Below the pieces are notes generated by a model that saw nothing but the letters and a program-made list of their open reading frames with translations, searched no databases and was not told where the DNA came from. From assembly GCF_002940685.1 (NCBI RefSeq), contig NZ_PNFP01000011.1, positions 241,374 through 305,373 on the forward strand: 64,000 nucleotides of DNA. Direction: 5' to 3'. Positions 37,604-45,631 of this stretch are shown piece by piece (positions within the stretch are counted from its first letter, which is position 1; each line of letters starts with the position of its first letter). The stretch is from Ensifer adhaerens (lineage in GTDB: Bacteria > Pseudomonadota > Alphaproteobacteria > Rhizobiales > Rhizobiaceae). The translations under genes and the position numbers were made by a program.

Positions 37604-38488
37604 ATGAGCCCCAAGACCCGCGGTTATATGTTTGCCTTCCTCGCCATTTGCATTTTTGCGGGCCAGGACGCCATCACCAAGTATCTTGGCGACCGCTATC
37701 CCGCGCTGTTCATCACAATGATCCGGTTCTGGGCGTTTGCGCTTTTCGTCCTCGCTTTCGCCGCGTCGTCCTCGGGCGGACTTCGAAACACCGCTCGGAC
37801 GCGCCATCCCTGGCTGCAGATTGTACGAGGCCTGCTGCTCGTCGCGGAAATCGTCGTCATCGTCATTTCCTATGTTCACGCCGGGCTCGCCATGAGCCAG
37901 TCGATCTTTCAGGCGACGCCGTTGATCATCACCATCCTCTCTATCCCGCTTCTGGGGGAGACTGTGGGATGGCGACGCGGTGCGGCCATCCTGATCGGCC
38001 TGATCGGCGTTCTCGTGATCATCAATCCCGTGAACGTGCATTTCGACATGTCGCTGCTGCTACCGCTTGCAGCATCCGTCCTTTTCGCGCTCTACAGCAT
38101 CGCTACCCGCGCAGTCAGCCGCGAAGATTCCGCCGTCACGAGCCTCTTTTATGCGGGTGTTGTCGGCGCCGTGGCGATTTCCATGATCGGGCCGTTCTAC
38201 TGGACCGACGTCGAGCCCACCGATTGGTTTGCACTCGCCGCACTTTGCGTCTGCGGCACGCTCAGCCACTATTTTCTCATCAGAGCCTACGGACTGCTGC
38301 CGGCAGCCGAAGTCCAGCCCATCACCTATTTTCAGCTGGTCCTCAACGTGATGTTCGCGGTCCTCCTGTTTGACGAGACGATAACCCACAACATGATTGT
38401 CGGCGCCCTCATCGTCGTCGGCGCCGGCCTTTTTACGATCTGGCGCGAGCACCAATTGGCAAGACGGCAGTCGGCGTCGCGATCCTAA
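37604..38488 (+). CDS. EamA/DMT-family transporter
   Basis: A 294-residue protein with ten hydrophobic helices and two EamA repeats (AFLAICIFAGQDAITKYLG, then LLLPLAASVLFALYSIATRAVSR). Belongs to the drug/metabolite transporter superfamily; substrate unknown, often an exporter of amino acids or precursors. ATG 37604 is preferred over the overlapping GTG 37601. Confidence 0.9.
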   Translation: MSPKTRGYMFAFLAICIFAGQDAITKYLGDRYPALFITMIRFWAFALFVLAFAASSSGGLRNTARTRHPWLQIVRGLLLVAEIVVIVISYVHAGLAMSQSIFQATPLIITILSIPLLGETVGWRRGAAILIGLIGVLVIINPVNVHFDMSLLLPLAASVLFALYSIATRAVSREDSAVTSLFYAGVVGAVAISMIGPFYWTDVEPTDWFALAALCVCGTLSHYFLIRAYGLLPAAEVQPITYFQLVLNVMFAVLLFDETITHNMIVGALIVVGAGLFTIWREHQLARRQSASRS

Positions 38489-38494
38489 CTCTGT

Positions 38495-38925
38495 TCACTG
38501 GTTGGCCGCTCCGCGGCCGACGGCGACTTGAGGGCAAGCCAGCGTCTTTCGAAGGCCGATATCAAGACGCTTGTCCTGCCGGACGATCACGCAGAGCCGC
38601 CGGCTTAGCTTTGGCGTAAGGGGCCCGACCACAAGCTCTCCCTGGCTTTCCTTGTCGGCGACAGCCATCCCCGGAAGCACGGCGCAGCCGAGACCGGCCT
38701 TCACCATCCCCTTGATGGCCTCGACGCTCCCCAGGATCATCAGTGGTTTCAAGGATGTGCCGCTGCGGACCACCACTCGTCTACGATCCTTCGTGTGTTT
38801 CCGCCGGGCTCATAGAGAAGGACCGGCGCCGGCGCCAGAACATCCGGCGAGATCCGCGCAGGCCGCCTGCGAAAATCAAAGAGTTCACCGACCACATGCG
38901 CGGCGCCCTCAGGCTTGGTGATCCC
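38495..38925 (-). pseudogene. LysR-family regulator remnant: 5' truncated and frameshifted
   Basis: The minus strand encodes the second half of a LysR effector domain in two frames. The first frame reads PVLLYEPGGNTRRIVDEWWSAA and then runs to a stop at 38749. The next frame takes over as GTSLKPLMILGSVEAIKGMV and continues to a normal-looking C-terminus at 38495. Joining them needs a 1-base shift near 38763. The helix-turn-helix and first half are missing; the sequence abuts the Rrf2 gene. Deletion plus frameshift indicates a dead gene; a sequencing error could explain only the frameshift. Confidence 0.85.
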
Positions 38926-39370
38926 GTTGAGCTGCCCCGCCGGGAGAGCCCGGAACATCCTTCATCGCGCGCTCCGCGATCGTCGAAAGCCTGAGTTCGG
39001 CAAACTCCTTGAGCAGGGTCCGTTCGGCCTGTTCGAATGCGCCCACCAGCGCCGCATTCGCCGCCCGTTCCACAGGGCAGGTCGGATGGTCCTCGGACAC
39101 GCCGGCCGTCAGGACCTGTCCTTCATCCAAAGCCCGCTGCACGTCGAAAACCGTCAGCTGGTCGAGCGGCCGCAGAAGCGCCCAGCCCCCTCCCCGGCCG
39201 CCTTCGGAGCCGACGACACCCTTGCGTTTCAACGCACCCATCGTCCGGCGGACGACGACCGGGTTGGTGTTCAGCATCTTGGCGATGGTCTCCGACGTTT
39301 CCCGCCCACCGAGCAATGCCATGTGGATGAGCACATGGATCATCCGCGCCAACCGGCTGTCCTGCTTCAT
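38909..39370 (-). CDS. Rrf2-family transcriptional regulator
   Basis: A 153-residue Rrf2 winged-helix repressor (RLARMIHVLIHMALLGG start; TSETIAKMLNTNPVVVRRTMGALKRKGVV is the recognition region). Only one Cys is present, in DHPTCPVERAAN, so it lacks the three-Cys cluster of IscR/NsrR and probably does not hold an Fe-S cluster; it resembles the YwnA type. Divergent from the epoxide-hydrolase-like gene with a palindromic operator between. Its 3' end abuts the LysR remnant, so the deletion may have reshaped its C-terminus. Confidence 0.88.
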   Translation of the reverse strand: MKQDSRLARMIHVLIHMALLGGRETSETIAKMLNTNPVVVRRTMGALKRKGVVGSEGGRGGGWALLRPLDQLTVFDVQRALDEGQVLTAGVSEDHPTCPVERAANAALVGAFEQAERTLLKEFAELRLSTIAERAMKDVPGSPGGAAQRDHQA

Positions 39371-39385
39371 TCCGCTCCCCTTATC

Positions 39386-39404
39386 GTAACAATTAATGTT
39401 ACGC
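39386..39404. promoter_or_regulatory. Palindromic operator between Rrf2 and hydrolase genes
   Basis: Inverted repeat CGTAAC-N7-GTTACG. A half-matching CGTAAC (39426-39431) lies 40 bp further on, followed by AATTACAG. Position between divergent genes and AT-rich centre fit a repressor site, most likely for the Rrf2 protein. Confidence 0.65.
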
Positions 39405-39472
39405 GATGCTTGACGTCATGCGTTTCCGTAACTTATACAATTACAGTATTCAGCTGTCGAGAAGGAACGAAG

Positions 39473-40438
39473 ATGCAGGCGCGCACTGCCCAGACCCGAA
39501 CCATTCGCATGAGCTTTGTCGAAGAGGGAAAAGGGCCGGTCGTTCTTCTCTGCCATGGCTTCCCGGAAACGTCCCGTGCCTGGCGACACCAGATACCGGC
39601 GCTTGCCGACGCGGGTTTTCGCGCGATTGCGCCTGACATGCGCGGCTACGGTCTCACCGAATGTCCACCATCAGCCGACGAATACAGCGTGTTTCACATC
39701 GTCGGCGATATGGTCGCCCTGCTGGATAGCCTTGATGTGCCAACGGCCATCCTTGTCGGTAGCGACTGGGGCGCGACCGTTGCCTGGCAGGCGGCGCTGA
39801 TGCGGCCCGACCGGTTTCGCGGGATCGTCGCCATGAGTGTGCCGATGATGGGGCAGCCGCCCGTACCGCCCACCCGGATCTTCCCGCGAACCGACGAAGC
39901 CGAATTGTATACGCTCTACTTCCAGGAGCCCGACGTCGCCGAGGCAGAGCTTGAGCGCGACATCGGCCAGACGCTCAGAAAGATCCTCTTCGCTGCCTCC
40001 GCAGAAGCCGGCCCGCGAGGAACGGGGGAGCAGACACCCAATCCGTTCGGCATGGTATCGCGTCGGCATGGACTGCTTGCGCCGCTGCCCGACAGAAGGC
40101 CGACGTGGCTCACCGACGCAGACCTCGACGCCTACACGAGCGCCTTTGCCACGACCGGCTTTCGCGGAGGGCTGAACTATTATCGAAACCTCGATCGCAA
40201 CTGGCAGCTGCAAGCCGCCCTTGCCGGCGTGACGATCGAAGTTCCCGCCCTCTTCATGATCGGCGAACGCGACCCGGGCCTCGCCATCCCCGGGATGCAG
40301 GAAATTATCGATGCGATGCCGAACCTCGTCCCGCAGCTCAAGGAGAAGATCATCGTGCCCGGCAGCGGCCATTGGCTGCCCCAGGAGCGTCCTGATTTCG
40401 TCAACGAAGTCCTCATCCGGTTTGCCGGGTATGTCTGA
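39473..40438 (+). CDS. Alpha/beta hydrolase, epoxide-hydrolase type
   Basis: A 321-residue alpha/beta hydrolase. HGFPETSRAWRHQ supplies the oxyanion region. The nucleophile is Asp98 in VGSDWGA, which marks epoxide hydrolases and dehalogenases rather than esterases. FMIGERDPG and GSGHWLPQERP carry the acid and His of the triad. Start ATG 39473 has GAAGGA upstream. Divergent from the Rrf2 repressor; the pair looks like a substrate-induced detoxification unit. Confidence 0.88.
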   Translation: MQARTAQTRTIRMSFVEEGKGPVVLLCHGFPETSRAWRHQIPALADAGFRAIAPDMRGYGLTECPPSADEYSVFHIVGDMVALLDSLDVPTAILVGSDWGATVAWQAALMRPDRFRGIVAMSVPMMGQPPVPPTRIFPRTDEAELYTLYFQEPDVAEAELERDIGQTLRKILFAASAEAGPRGTGEQTPNPFGMVSRRHGLLAPLPDRRPTWLTDADLDAYTSAFATTGFRGGLNYYRNLDRNWQLQAALAGVTIEVPALFMIGERDPGLAIPGMQEIIDAMPNLVPQLKEKIIVPGSGHWLPQERPDFVNEVLIRFAGYV

Positions 40439-40570
40439 AAGCGGCGATCTCAGTTGGAAGCGAGGGGGTGTCCCCTATCCCGCGAGACAAAGATATGCAT
40501 GATTGCAACCGCAAAGCGCATGGAACTCGGGCGAGCGCATCTCTGTGGGTACGACACGCTCCAGGTCTCA

Positions 40571-40600
40571 ACAAACGCAAACGCAAACTCAAACTCAATA
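40571..40600 (+). repeat. Short imperfect hexanucleotide repeat
   Basis: Five 6-base units: ACAAAC, GCAAAC, GCAAAC, TCAAAC, TCAATA. It lies just upstream of the lipoprotein start. Imperfect, so slippage would be limited. Confidence 0.5.
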
Positions 40601-40616
40601 CAATCTCAGGATCCCA

Positions 40617-41027
40617 GTGAAAACCGTTAGATGTCTGGTACTGGCCGCGGCCGCGATCTCCCTGTCGGCCTGCACGACAACCTCCGACAGTTCCAGGCAG
40701 CAGACCCTGTCGATCACGGCGCGCGGCGGCGTGAAGACGCTCGTTGCCAAGAACTGGCATATCGACGACGACTGCAATCAAATCGACTATCCGGCGATGA
40801 CGGTTGCCGAGCAGCCCAAACACGGCCGCCTCGAGATTGTCCGCGAAGCAGTTTATCCCAAGCTGGTGGGTAAGCAGTCGAAATGCGCGACGACCAAGGT
40901 GAATGGCGTCGTCGCTTACTATACGCCGAACCCCGGCTACACCGGTCGCGACAGGCTCGTCATCCGCTCGCCCTATGAGGACGGAAAGATCGAAGAAGGC
41001 GTGTTGACCGTCACCGTCGTCAAATAG
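40617..41027 (+). CDS. Small lipoprotein of unknown function
   Basis: A 136-residue protein with a lipoprotein signal: basic start, hydrophobic core (CLVLAAAAISLSAC), lipidated Cys19 followed by TTT, suggesting outer-membrane sorting. The mature part is beta-rich and ends like an Ig-like repeat (YYTPNPGYTGRDRLVIRS, GVLTVTVV). Two further Cys may form a disulfide. GTG 40617 is chosen because it places the signal peptide correctly. I do not recognise the family. Confidence 0.7.
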   Translation: MKTVRCLVLAAAAISLSACTTTSDSSRQQTLSITARGGVKTLVAKNWHIDDDCNQIDYPAMTVAEQPKHGRLEIVREAVYPKLVGKQSKCATTKVNGVVAYYTPNPGYTGRDRLVIRSPYEDGKIEEGVLTVTVVK

Positions 41028-41129
41028 GCCGCCGCCCGATCGCTGCGCCGGAAACGCCCTGCAAAACGAAGTGCCATCCGGCCGCTTCCGCGCTATAATC
41101 GGGCGCGGGGTGGAAGGAAGGTGAAGCCG

Positions 41130-41600
41130 ATGAAGAGGCTAGCTATCTTTGCCTTGTCACTGGCGGCGGCGACCACAAGCGTTCCGCCGGCCATGGCGTT
41201 TCCCCCGACCGTTTCGGCGGGGATCGAGGCATCTCAGGTACAACCGGTCCAGTACAGGCGCCATGGCGGTGGCTATCACGGCGGTTACTACCGCGGGCAT
41301 CATCACGACGGCGGCGACGATTGGGCCTGGGCGCTCGGCGGACTGGCCGCCGGCACGATCATTGGCGGATTGCTGGCGCAGCCGCGCTACTATGGCCCGG
41401 GCTATTACGACGAAGGCTACTACGGCTCGACCTACTACGCCCCGCGTTACTATGCGCCGCGCTACTATCGTCAAACCTATTATGGAGGCAGCGCGCACGT
41501 CCGCTGGTGCTACGCCCGCTACCGATCCTACAGGGCCTACGATGACACGTTCCAACCCTATTACGGGCCACGACAGGTGTGCGTCTCCCCCTATTACTGA
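41130..41600 (+). CDS. BA14K-family-like exported protein
   Basis: A 156-residue protein with a signal peptide cleaved after PPAMA. It has a His/Gly/Tyr-rich region, a glycine-rich hydrophobic segment (ALGGLAAGTIIGGLLAQP), Tyr-rich repeats and a C-terminal HVRWCYARYRSYRAYDDTFQPYYG typical of the BA14K family. Brucella BA14K is an immunoreactive, lectin-like envelope protein. ATG 41130 is preferred over GTG 41121, because GGAAGGAAG is correctly spaced only for the ATG. Confidence 0.85.
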   Translation: MKRLAIFALSLAAATTSVPPAMAFPPTVSAGIEASQVQPVQYRRHGGGYHGGYYRGHHHDGGDDWAWALGGLAAGTIIGGLLAQPRYYGPGYYDEGYYGSTYYAPRYYAPRYYRQTYYGGSAHVRWCYARYRSYRAYDDTFQPYYGPRQVCVSPYY

Positions 41601-41608
41601 ACGCCTTT

Positions 41609-41631
41609 GAAGCCCGCCTGCGCCGGGCTTC
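41609..41631 (+). terminator. Hairpin downstream of the BA14K-like gene
   Basis: GAAGCCCG (41609-41616) / CGGGCTTC (41624-41631), perfect 8-bp stem with a 7-base loop, 8 bp after the stop. No T-run follows. Confidence 0.55.
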
Positions 41632-41997
41632 CTGACGTCGTGCACAGACAGACGGCTGCCGCCGGCTAAATCCAAGTCAGCGGCACGCAAAAGTGTGCGT
41701 CGACCGGAAGCTGGAGGCGCCGGATGCAAAACCGGTAACATCCGCATGGCTGCCCGACCTCGACGCGGTCGATGTTCCGAGAGATCGAGGGATTGGCGGC
41801 GGCGCTCGCGAGATGGCTTACGCCGCGCAGCTCGCTAATTGACTGCAACCTTTGCTCTTTTTGTCGTAACAGGCAGAAGGAAAGTTTTGCATCCCTAATG
41901 TACGCAATGGTAGAGTGCATTGTTTGCGCAGCTCGCGTGGCCAGAATTGTAGCATTTAGTGCACCTTTGGAGGGCGACGGCCCCGGGGATCATCAGC
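41632..41997. other. Intergenic stretch upstream of the SulP gene
   Basis: About 365 bp with no credible gene. AT content rises near 41860-41960, fitting a promoter for the SulP-PPK2 operon. No specific motif was assigned. Confidence 0.4.
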
Positions 41998-43761
41998 ATG
42001 CTGAACCTGCCTCGCCTGCCGCTTCTGGACAACCTCAAAGGGTATCAGGGAAGCTGGCTGCGCAACGACGTCTCCGCCGGCGTCGCCATTGCTGCCGTGG
42101 GGCTGCCGAGTGCAATTGCCTATCCGGCCATCGCCGGCCTGCCGCCGGAGACAGGCCTTTATGCAAGCATCACGCCCCTCGTCGCCTATGCTCTCTTCGG
42201 TCCATCGCGGCAGTTGATCGTCGGGCCGGACGCGGCAACGATGACCGTGCTTGCGGCCGTGCTGACGACGGTGTTTGCCGCGTCCTCCGGTGCCGCCGAC
42301 CGCGTAACGGCTGCAGCACTGCTTGCGCTCATCGTCGGCATTCTCTGTCTGGTGGCCCGCCTCGTGCGTCTCGGCGTGCTCGCGACCTTCCTGTCGCGCC
42401 CCATTCTCACAGGCTTCTTTGCCGGCATTTCCCTCTCGATCCTGGTTGGACAGATCAAGCGCTTCACCGGCGTCCAGATCGAGTCGGAGGGGCTCGTCAG
42501 CCCCATTCTTGAACTTCTGAGACAGGCTGGCTCCATCCACTGGCCGACCTTGATGTTTGCCTTGGCCTGTTTTGCGCTACTGCAGGTCGCCCGCATCTAC
42601 CGCTCGCCAATTCCCGGCCCTGTGATCGTCGTCTTCGTCGCCGTGCTGCTGTCCTACCTGTTCGATTTCGAGGGGCGCGGCATGACGGTGGTCGGCAACA
42701 TCCCCGACGGGTTGCCGTCCTTCATCCTGCCTCGGCTCGGGGGTCTGCCGATCGATACCTTGCTCACGGGCGGCGCGGCGATCTTCCTTGTCAGCTTCGG
42801 TTCCGGCGTCATCGCAGCGCGCAGCTTCGCCGCACTCGGCGGCTACCGCGTCGATCCGAACCGTGAATTGAGCGGGTTTGGCGCCGCCAACATCGCGGCA
42901 GGCCTGTTCGGGACCTTTCCGGTGACGGCGTCCGACTCGCGCACAGCCGTGAACTTCGCCGTCGGCGGGCGGTCGCAGATCGCAAGCCTCGTTGCGGCGG
43001 GAGCCCTGATGGCGGTGCTGCTGTTTCTCGGCGACGTCCTGCGCATTCTGCCCGTCGCCGCGCTCGGCGCGATCCTGGCGGCAACAGCGCTCAGCCTGAT
43101 CGACATCGACGGCCTCAGGCGAATCTGGAGCGTCAACCGCATCGAGTTCGTTTTCGCCCTGATTGCCCTTTGGGGACCGATCGGCCTCGGCGTGCTGAAC
43201 GGCGTGGTCATCGCCATCGCCGCGACACTGGTCTATCTCATCCTGCAGACCATGTATCCGCACGACGCCATTCTGGGTCGCATCCCCGGGCGGGACGGCT
43301 TCTACAAGCTGCATCGCATGCCCGAGGCACGCCCGGTCCCAGGCTTCGGCGCCTGCATGATTCAGGACAGCCTGCTTTTCTACAACGCCGACTACGTTCG
43401 CGAACGGCTGGAGGCGATCGCCCAGAGTTTGCCGCATCCCGCCCGCTGGCTGGTGATCGACGCGAGCGCCATTCCGCAGATCGACAGTACCGCCGCAGAC
43501 ATGCTTGGAGAACTGCAGGGTGACCTGAAGGGCCGCGGCATTGCGCTCGGTCTGGCCGAGCTGCACACCGACGCGCGTGCCCTGCTCGAGCGCTCCGGGG
43601 TCGTCGAAAAGATCGGGCCGGGCATGATCTTCGAGGGGATCGAAGATGCGCTCGACGCATACGAAGCCAAATACGGACGAGGCGGCGGGCAACCGGCCGG
43701 CTCCGTCGAGATCAAGCCAGATGTCCATACCGAAACGGGAGGGAAGAATGGGCAAGCATGA
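41998..43761 (+). CDS. SulP-family anion transporter with STAS domain
   Basis: A 587-residue inner-membrane transporter. The membrane domain (residues about 15-430) has 10-12 helices, with DVSAGVAIAAVGLPSAIAYPAIAGLPPETGLY near the start. The family region FPVTASDSRTAVNFAVGGRSQ is present. A cytoplasmic STAS domain follows (residues about 450-560, WLVIDASAIPQIDSTAADML). SulP proteins carry sulfate, bicarbonate or dicarboxylates with sodium or protons. ATG 41998 is preferred over an upstream GTG. Its last 14 bases overlap the PPK2 start. Confidence 0.92.
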   Translation: MLNLPRLPLLDNLKGYQGSWLRNDVSAGVAIAAVGLPSAIAYPAIAGLPPETGLYASITPLVAYALFGPSRQLIVGPDAATMTVLAAVLTTVFAASSGAADRVTAAALLALIVGILCLVARLVRLGVLATFLSRPILTGFFAGISLSILVGQIKRFTGVQIESEGLVSPILELLRQAGSIHWPTLMFALACFALLQVARIYRSPIPGPVIVVFVAVLLSYLFDFEGRGMTVVGNIPDGLPSFILPRLGGLPIDTLLTGGAAIFLVSFGSGVIAARSFAALGGYRVDPNRELSGFGAANIAAGLFGTFPVTASDSRTAVNFAVGGRSQIASLVAAGALMAVLLFLGDVLRILPVAALGAILAATALSLIDIDGLRRIWSVNRIEFVFALIALWGPIGLGVLNGVVIAIAATLVYLILQTMYPHDAILGRIPGRDGFYKLHRMPEARPVPGFGACMIQDSLLFYNADYVRERLEAIAQSLPHPARWLVIDASAIPQIDSTAADMLGELQGDLKGRGIALGLAELHTDARALLERSGVVEKIGPGMIFEGIEDALDAYEAKYGRGGGQPAGSVEIKPDVHTETGGKNGQA

Positions 43762-44602
43762 CGGCAAGAGGAAGAAGGGCAAAGACAAGAACGAGCGCGA
43801 AATCGCCAACCCCACAACCGCGTCGGAGGAGCGGCCTTCCGGGGACTATGCCAAGGAACTGGCCCACCTGCAGGAGGAAACCGCTCACCTGCAGGCCTGG
43901 GTGAAGAAGACCGGCGCGCGCATCGTCATTATCTTCGAAGGTCGCGATGCGGCCGGCAAGGGCGGCGTGATCAAACGGCTGACCGAACGTGTCAGCCCGC
44001 GCGTCTTCCGGGTCACGGCCCTGCCGGCGCCGACGGACCGGGAGAAGTCGCAAATCTACATGCAGCGCTATATCCAGCACCTGCCGGCTGCGGGCGAGAT
44101 CGTGATCTTTGACCGCTCCTGGTACAATCGTCCCGGCGTCGAACGTGTCATGGGCTTCTGCTCGGATGACAGCGCACGGCGCTTTCTCGAGCTGGCACCG
44201 CGCTTCGAAGCGGCAATGGTCGAAAGCGGCATCATCCTGCTCAAATACTTCCTCGACGTCAGCGAGAAGGAGCAGGAACTGCGCTTCCGGCAGCGGATTG
44301 CCGATCCGTTGCGCCAGTGGAAACTCAGCCCGATGGACGTCGAATCCTATCGCCGCTGGTGGGATTATACCCGCGCCTACAATGAGATGATCCGCATGAC
44401 CGACACTGAGTATGCGCCCTGGTGGATCGTTCCGTCGGATGACAAGAAGCGAGCCCGCATCAACTGCATCACGCACATTCTCTCATCGATCCCGTACGAG
44501 CGGGTGAAATTTTCAGAGCCCGATCTCGGCAAGCGCCAGAAGCGGCCCGATGGCTTTGCGGAGGACGACCACGTGCGCAGAACAGTGCCCGACGTCTTCT
44601 AA
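43748..44602 (+). CDS. ppk2: Polyphosphate kinase 2 (PPK2)
   Basis: A 284-residue cytoplasmic enzyme that transfers phosphate between polyphosphate and nucleotides. The P-loop EGRDAAGKGGVIKRL and lid/Walker B segment IVIFDRSWYNRPGVERVMGFC are intact, and the family end YERVKF is present. Single-domain length fits class I (NDP-phosphorylating). The first 30 residues are very lysine-rich. ATG 43748 lies inside the sulP gene (14-bp overlap), so expression is likely coupled to the transporter. Confidence 0.94.
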   Translation: MGKHDGKRKKGKDKNEREIANPTTASEERPSGDYAKELAHLQEETAHLQAWVKKTGARIVIIFEGRDAAGKGGVIKRLTERVSPRVFRVTALPAPTDREKSQIYMQRYIQHLPAAGEIVIFDRSWYNRPGVERVMGFCSDDSARRFLELAPRFEAAMVESGIILLKYFLDVSEKEQELRFRQRIADPLRQWKLSPMDVESYRRWWDYTRAYNEMIRMTDTEYAPWWIVPSDDKKRARINCITHILSSIPYERVKFSEPDLGKRQKRPDGFAEDDHVRRTVPDVF

Positions 44603-44649
44603 TGCATGTCGCGCCAAGATGTGCTGCAGTTTTGCGGCAACGACATGCG
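44603..44649. repeat. Rhizobial-type palindromic intergenic repeat
   Basis: Outer arms GCATGTCG (44604-44611) and CGACATGC (44641-44648) enclose TTTTGCGGCAA-like sequence. I recall this palindrome as very common between rhizobial genes. Only this copy was noticed in the window. It begins at the PPK2 stop codon. Confidence 0.6.
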
Positions 44650-44709
44650 TAAGAACAAGAGTTCAAAGCCCGGTGTGTGAAGCCTGTTCGCGCAACGCTT
44701 CAAGACGTC

Positions 44710-44737
44710 AAAGCCCGCGCCGGACCGCGCGGGCTTT
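44710..44737. terminator. Bidirectional terminator between PPK2 and the 153-aa hypothetical gene
   Basis: Perfect 11-bp stem AAAGCCCGCGC (44710-44720) / GCGCGGGCTTT (44727-44737) with a 6-base loop. It lies between convergent genes, with A/T-rich ends on both sides. Confidence 0.8.
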
Positions 44738-44801
44738 CAAGGCCTCCTCTATCGCCAGAGCCCAGCGCCGGAGGCGTCATAATTTCACCTTGGGCGCTCG
44801 C

Positions 44802-45263
44802 TCAGGCCTTGTCGGGCGCCCAGTTCAGGAAGAACCCGACGTCACCGGGCACGCCGCCGGGGAAGTTGATGATCATCGCCTTCAGCTTGTAGCCATTGGG
44901 CTTGCCGAAGGTCTGATAGCGTTCAAAGAACTCTTTCGCCTTTCCCTGCAGCGTCTCCGGCCAATCCCGGTCGCCGCTGTTGATTGCGCGGCCACTGTCG
45001 GTGCAAAGCTCGGATGGAAAGCTGTAGACCATCGCTTCGAACTTGCCGGCCTTCACGGCGTTCGCGACCAGCCGGCGGACGATGGCGATTTCCTCTTCCG
45101 TTACATGTTTCTTGAGAAAGTCCGCGGCAAAGTCGGCGTGCTTTTGCTCTTCGATGGCCTTTAGCCGCCGCTCCTTGTCCATCTCGTCCATTTCACGCTG
45201 AAGCATCTGCATTCTAAGGTCCTGTGCACTCACAGGTGCGCCGGCATTCTTGTTGTCAGACAT
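44802..45263 (-). CDS. Hypothetical protein (153 aa)
   Basis: Unrecognised cytoplasmic protein. The N-terminal half is charged and helical, probably coiled coil (MQMLQREMDEMDKERRLKAIEEQKHADF). The C-terminal half is globular, with MVYSFPSELCTDSGRAINS and INFPGGVPGDVGFFLNWAP. No membrane segment. It stands alone, bounded by a strong terminator and a palindromic operator upstream, so it has its own regulated promoter. ATG 45263 is chosen because the natural composition begins there. Confidence 0.75.
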   Translation of the reverse strand: MSDNKNAGAPVSAQDLRMQMLQREMDEMDKERRLKAIEEQKHADFAADFLKKHVTEEEIAIVRRLVANAVKAGKFEAMVYSFPSELCTDSGRAINSGDRDWPETLQGKAKEFFERYQTFGKPNGYKLKAMIINFPGGVPGDVGFFLNWAPDKA

Positions 45264-45306
45264 CACGTCGATCCACTTCAAGCCAATGGGCGCTCTGTAA
45301 CGGAGC

Positions 45307-45327
45307 GATACACGAGTTACGTGTATC
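45307..45327. promoter_or_regulatory. Palindromic operator upstream of the 153-aa hypothetical gene
   Basis: Perfect 8-bp inverted repeat GATACACG-N5-CGTGTATC, 44 bp upstream of the ATG (minus strand). Size and symmetry fit a dimeric repressor such as TetR, GntR or MarR. No regulator gene is adjacent. Confidence 0.6.
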
Positions 45328-45631
45328 ACATGACCAGAAACGTCCCGAAGTTACACTCAAGGGAGCCCGAACATTAGCCCAGTTCGGGGACGAAACATTT
45401 TTCGAATGAGAGCCGCTTTATCTCCGATGACCCTCTATTCGTTGGTCTTTTCATTGCAGATCGGGAAGCCGCCGCCAGCTTTCCCGTCACAAGGCTATCC
45501 TAAAATACTACAACCGCAAGGGGACGTTGACAATTCAACAAAGGTGATGGCACCAGCGGGAACTCCGCCCGCGTTCACCCCTTGAAGCGCCCCATCGGCA
45601 ATGGTCGGGCCTGCAGAAGGCAGAGCGCCGC
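45328..45631. other. Intergenic stretch, no gene seen
   Basis: About 300 bp, partly AT-rich, between the promoter region of the hypothetical gene and the 3' end of the patatin gene. No credible frame or strong hairpin. Confidence 0.4.
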
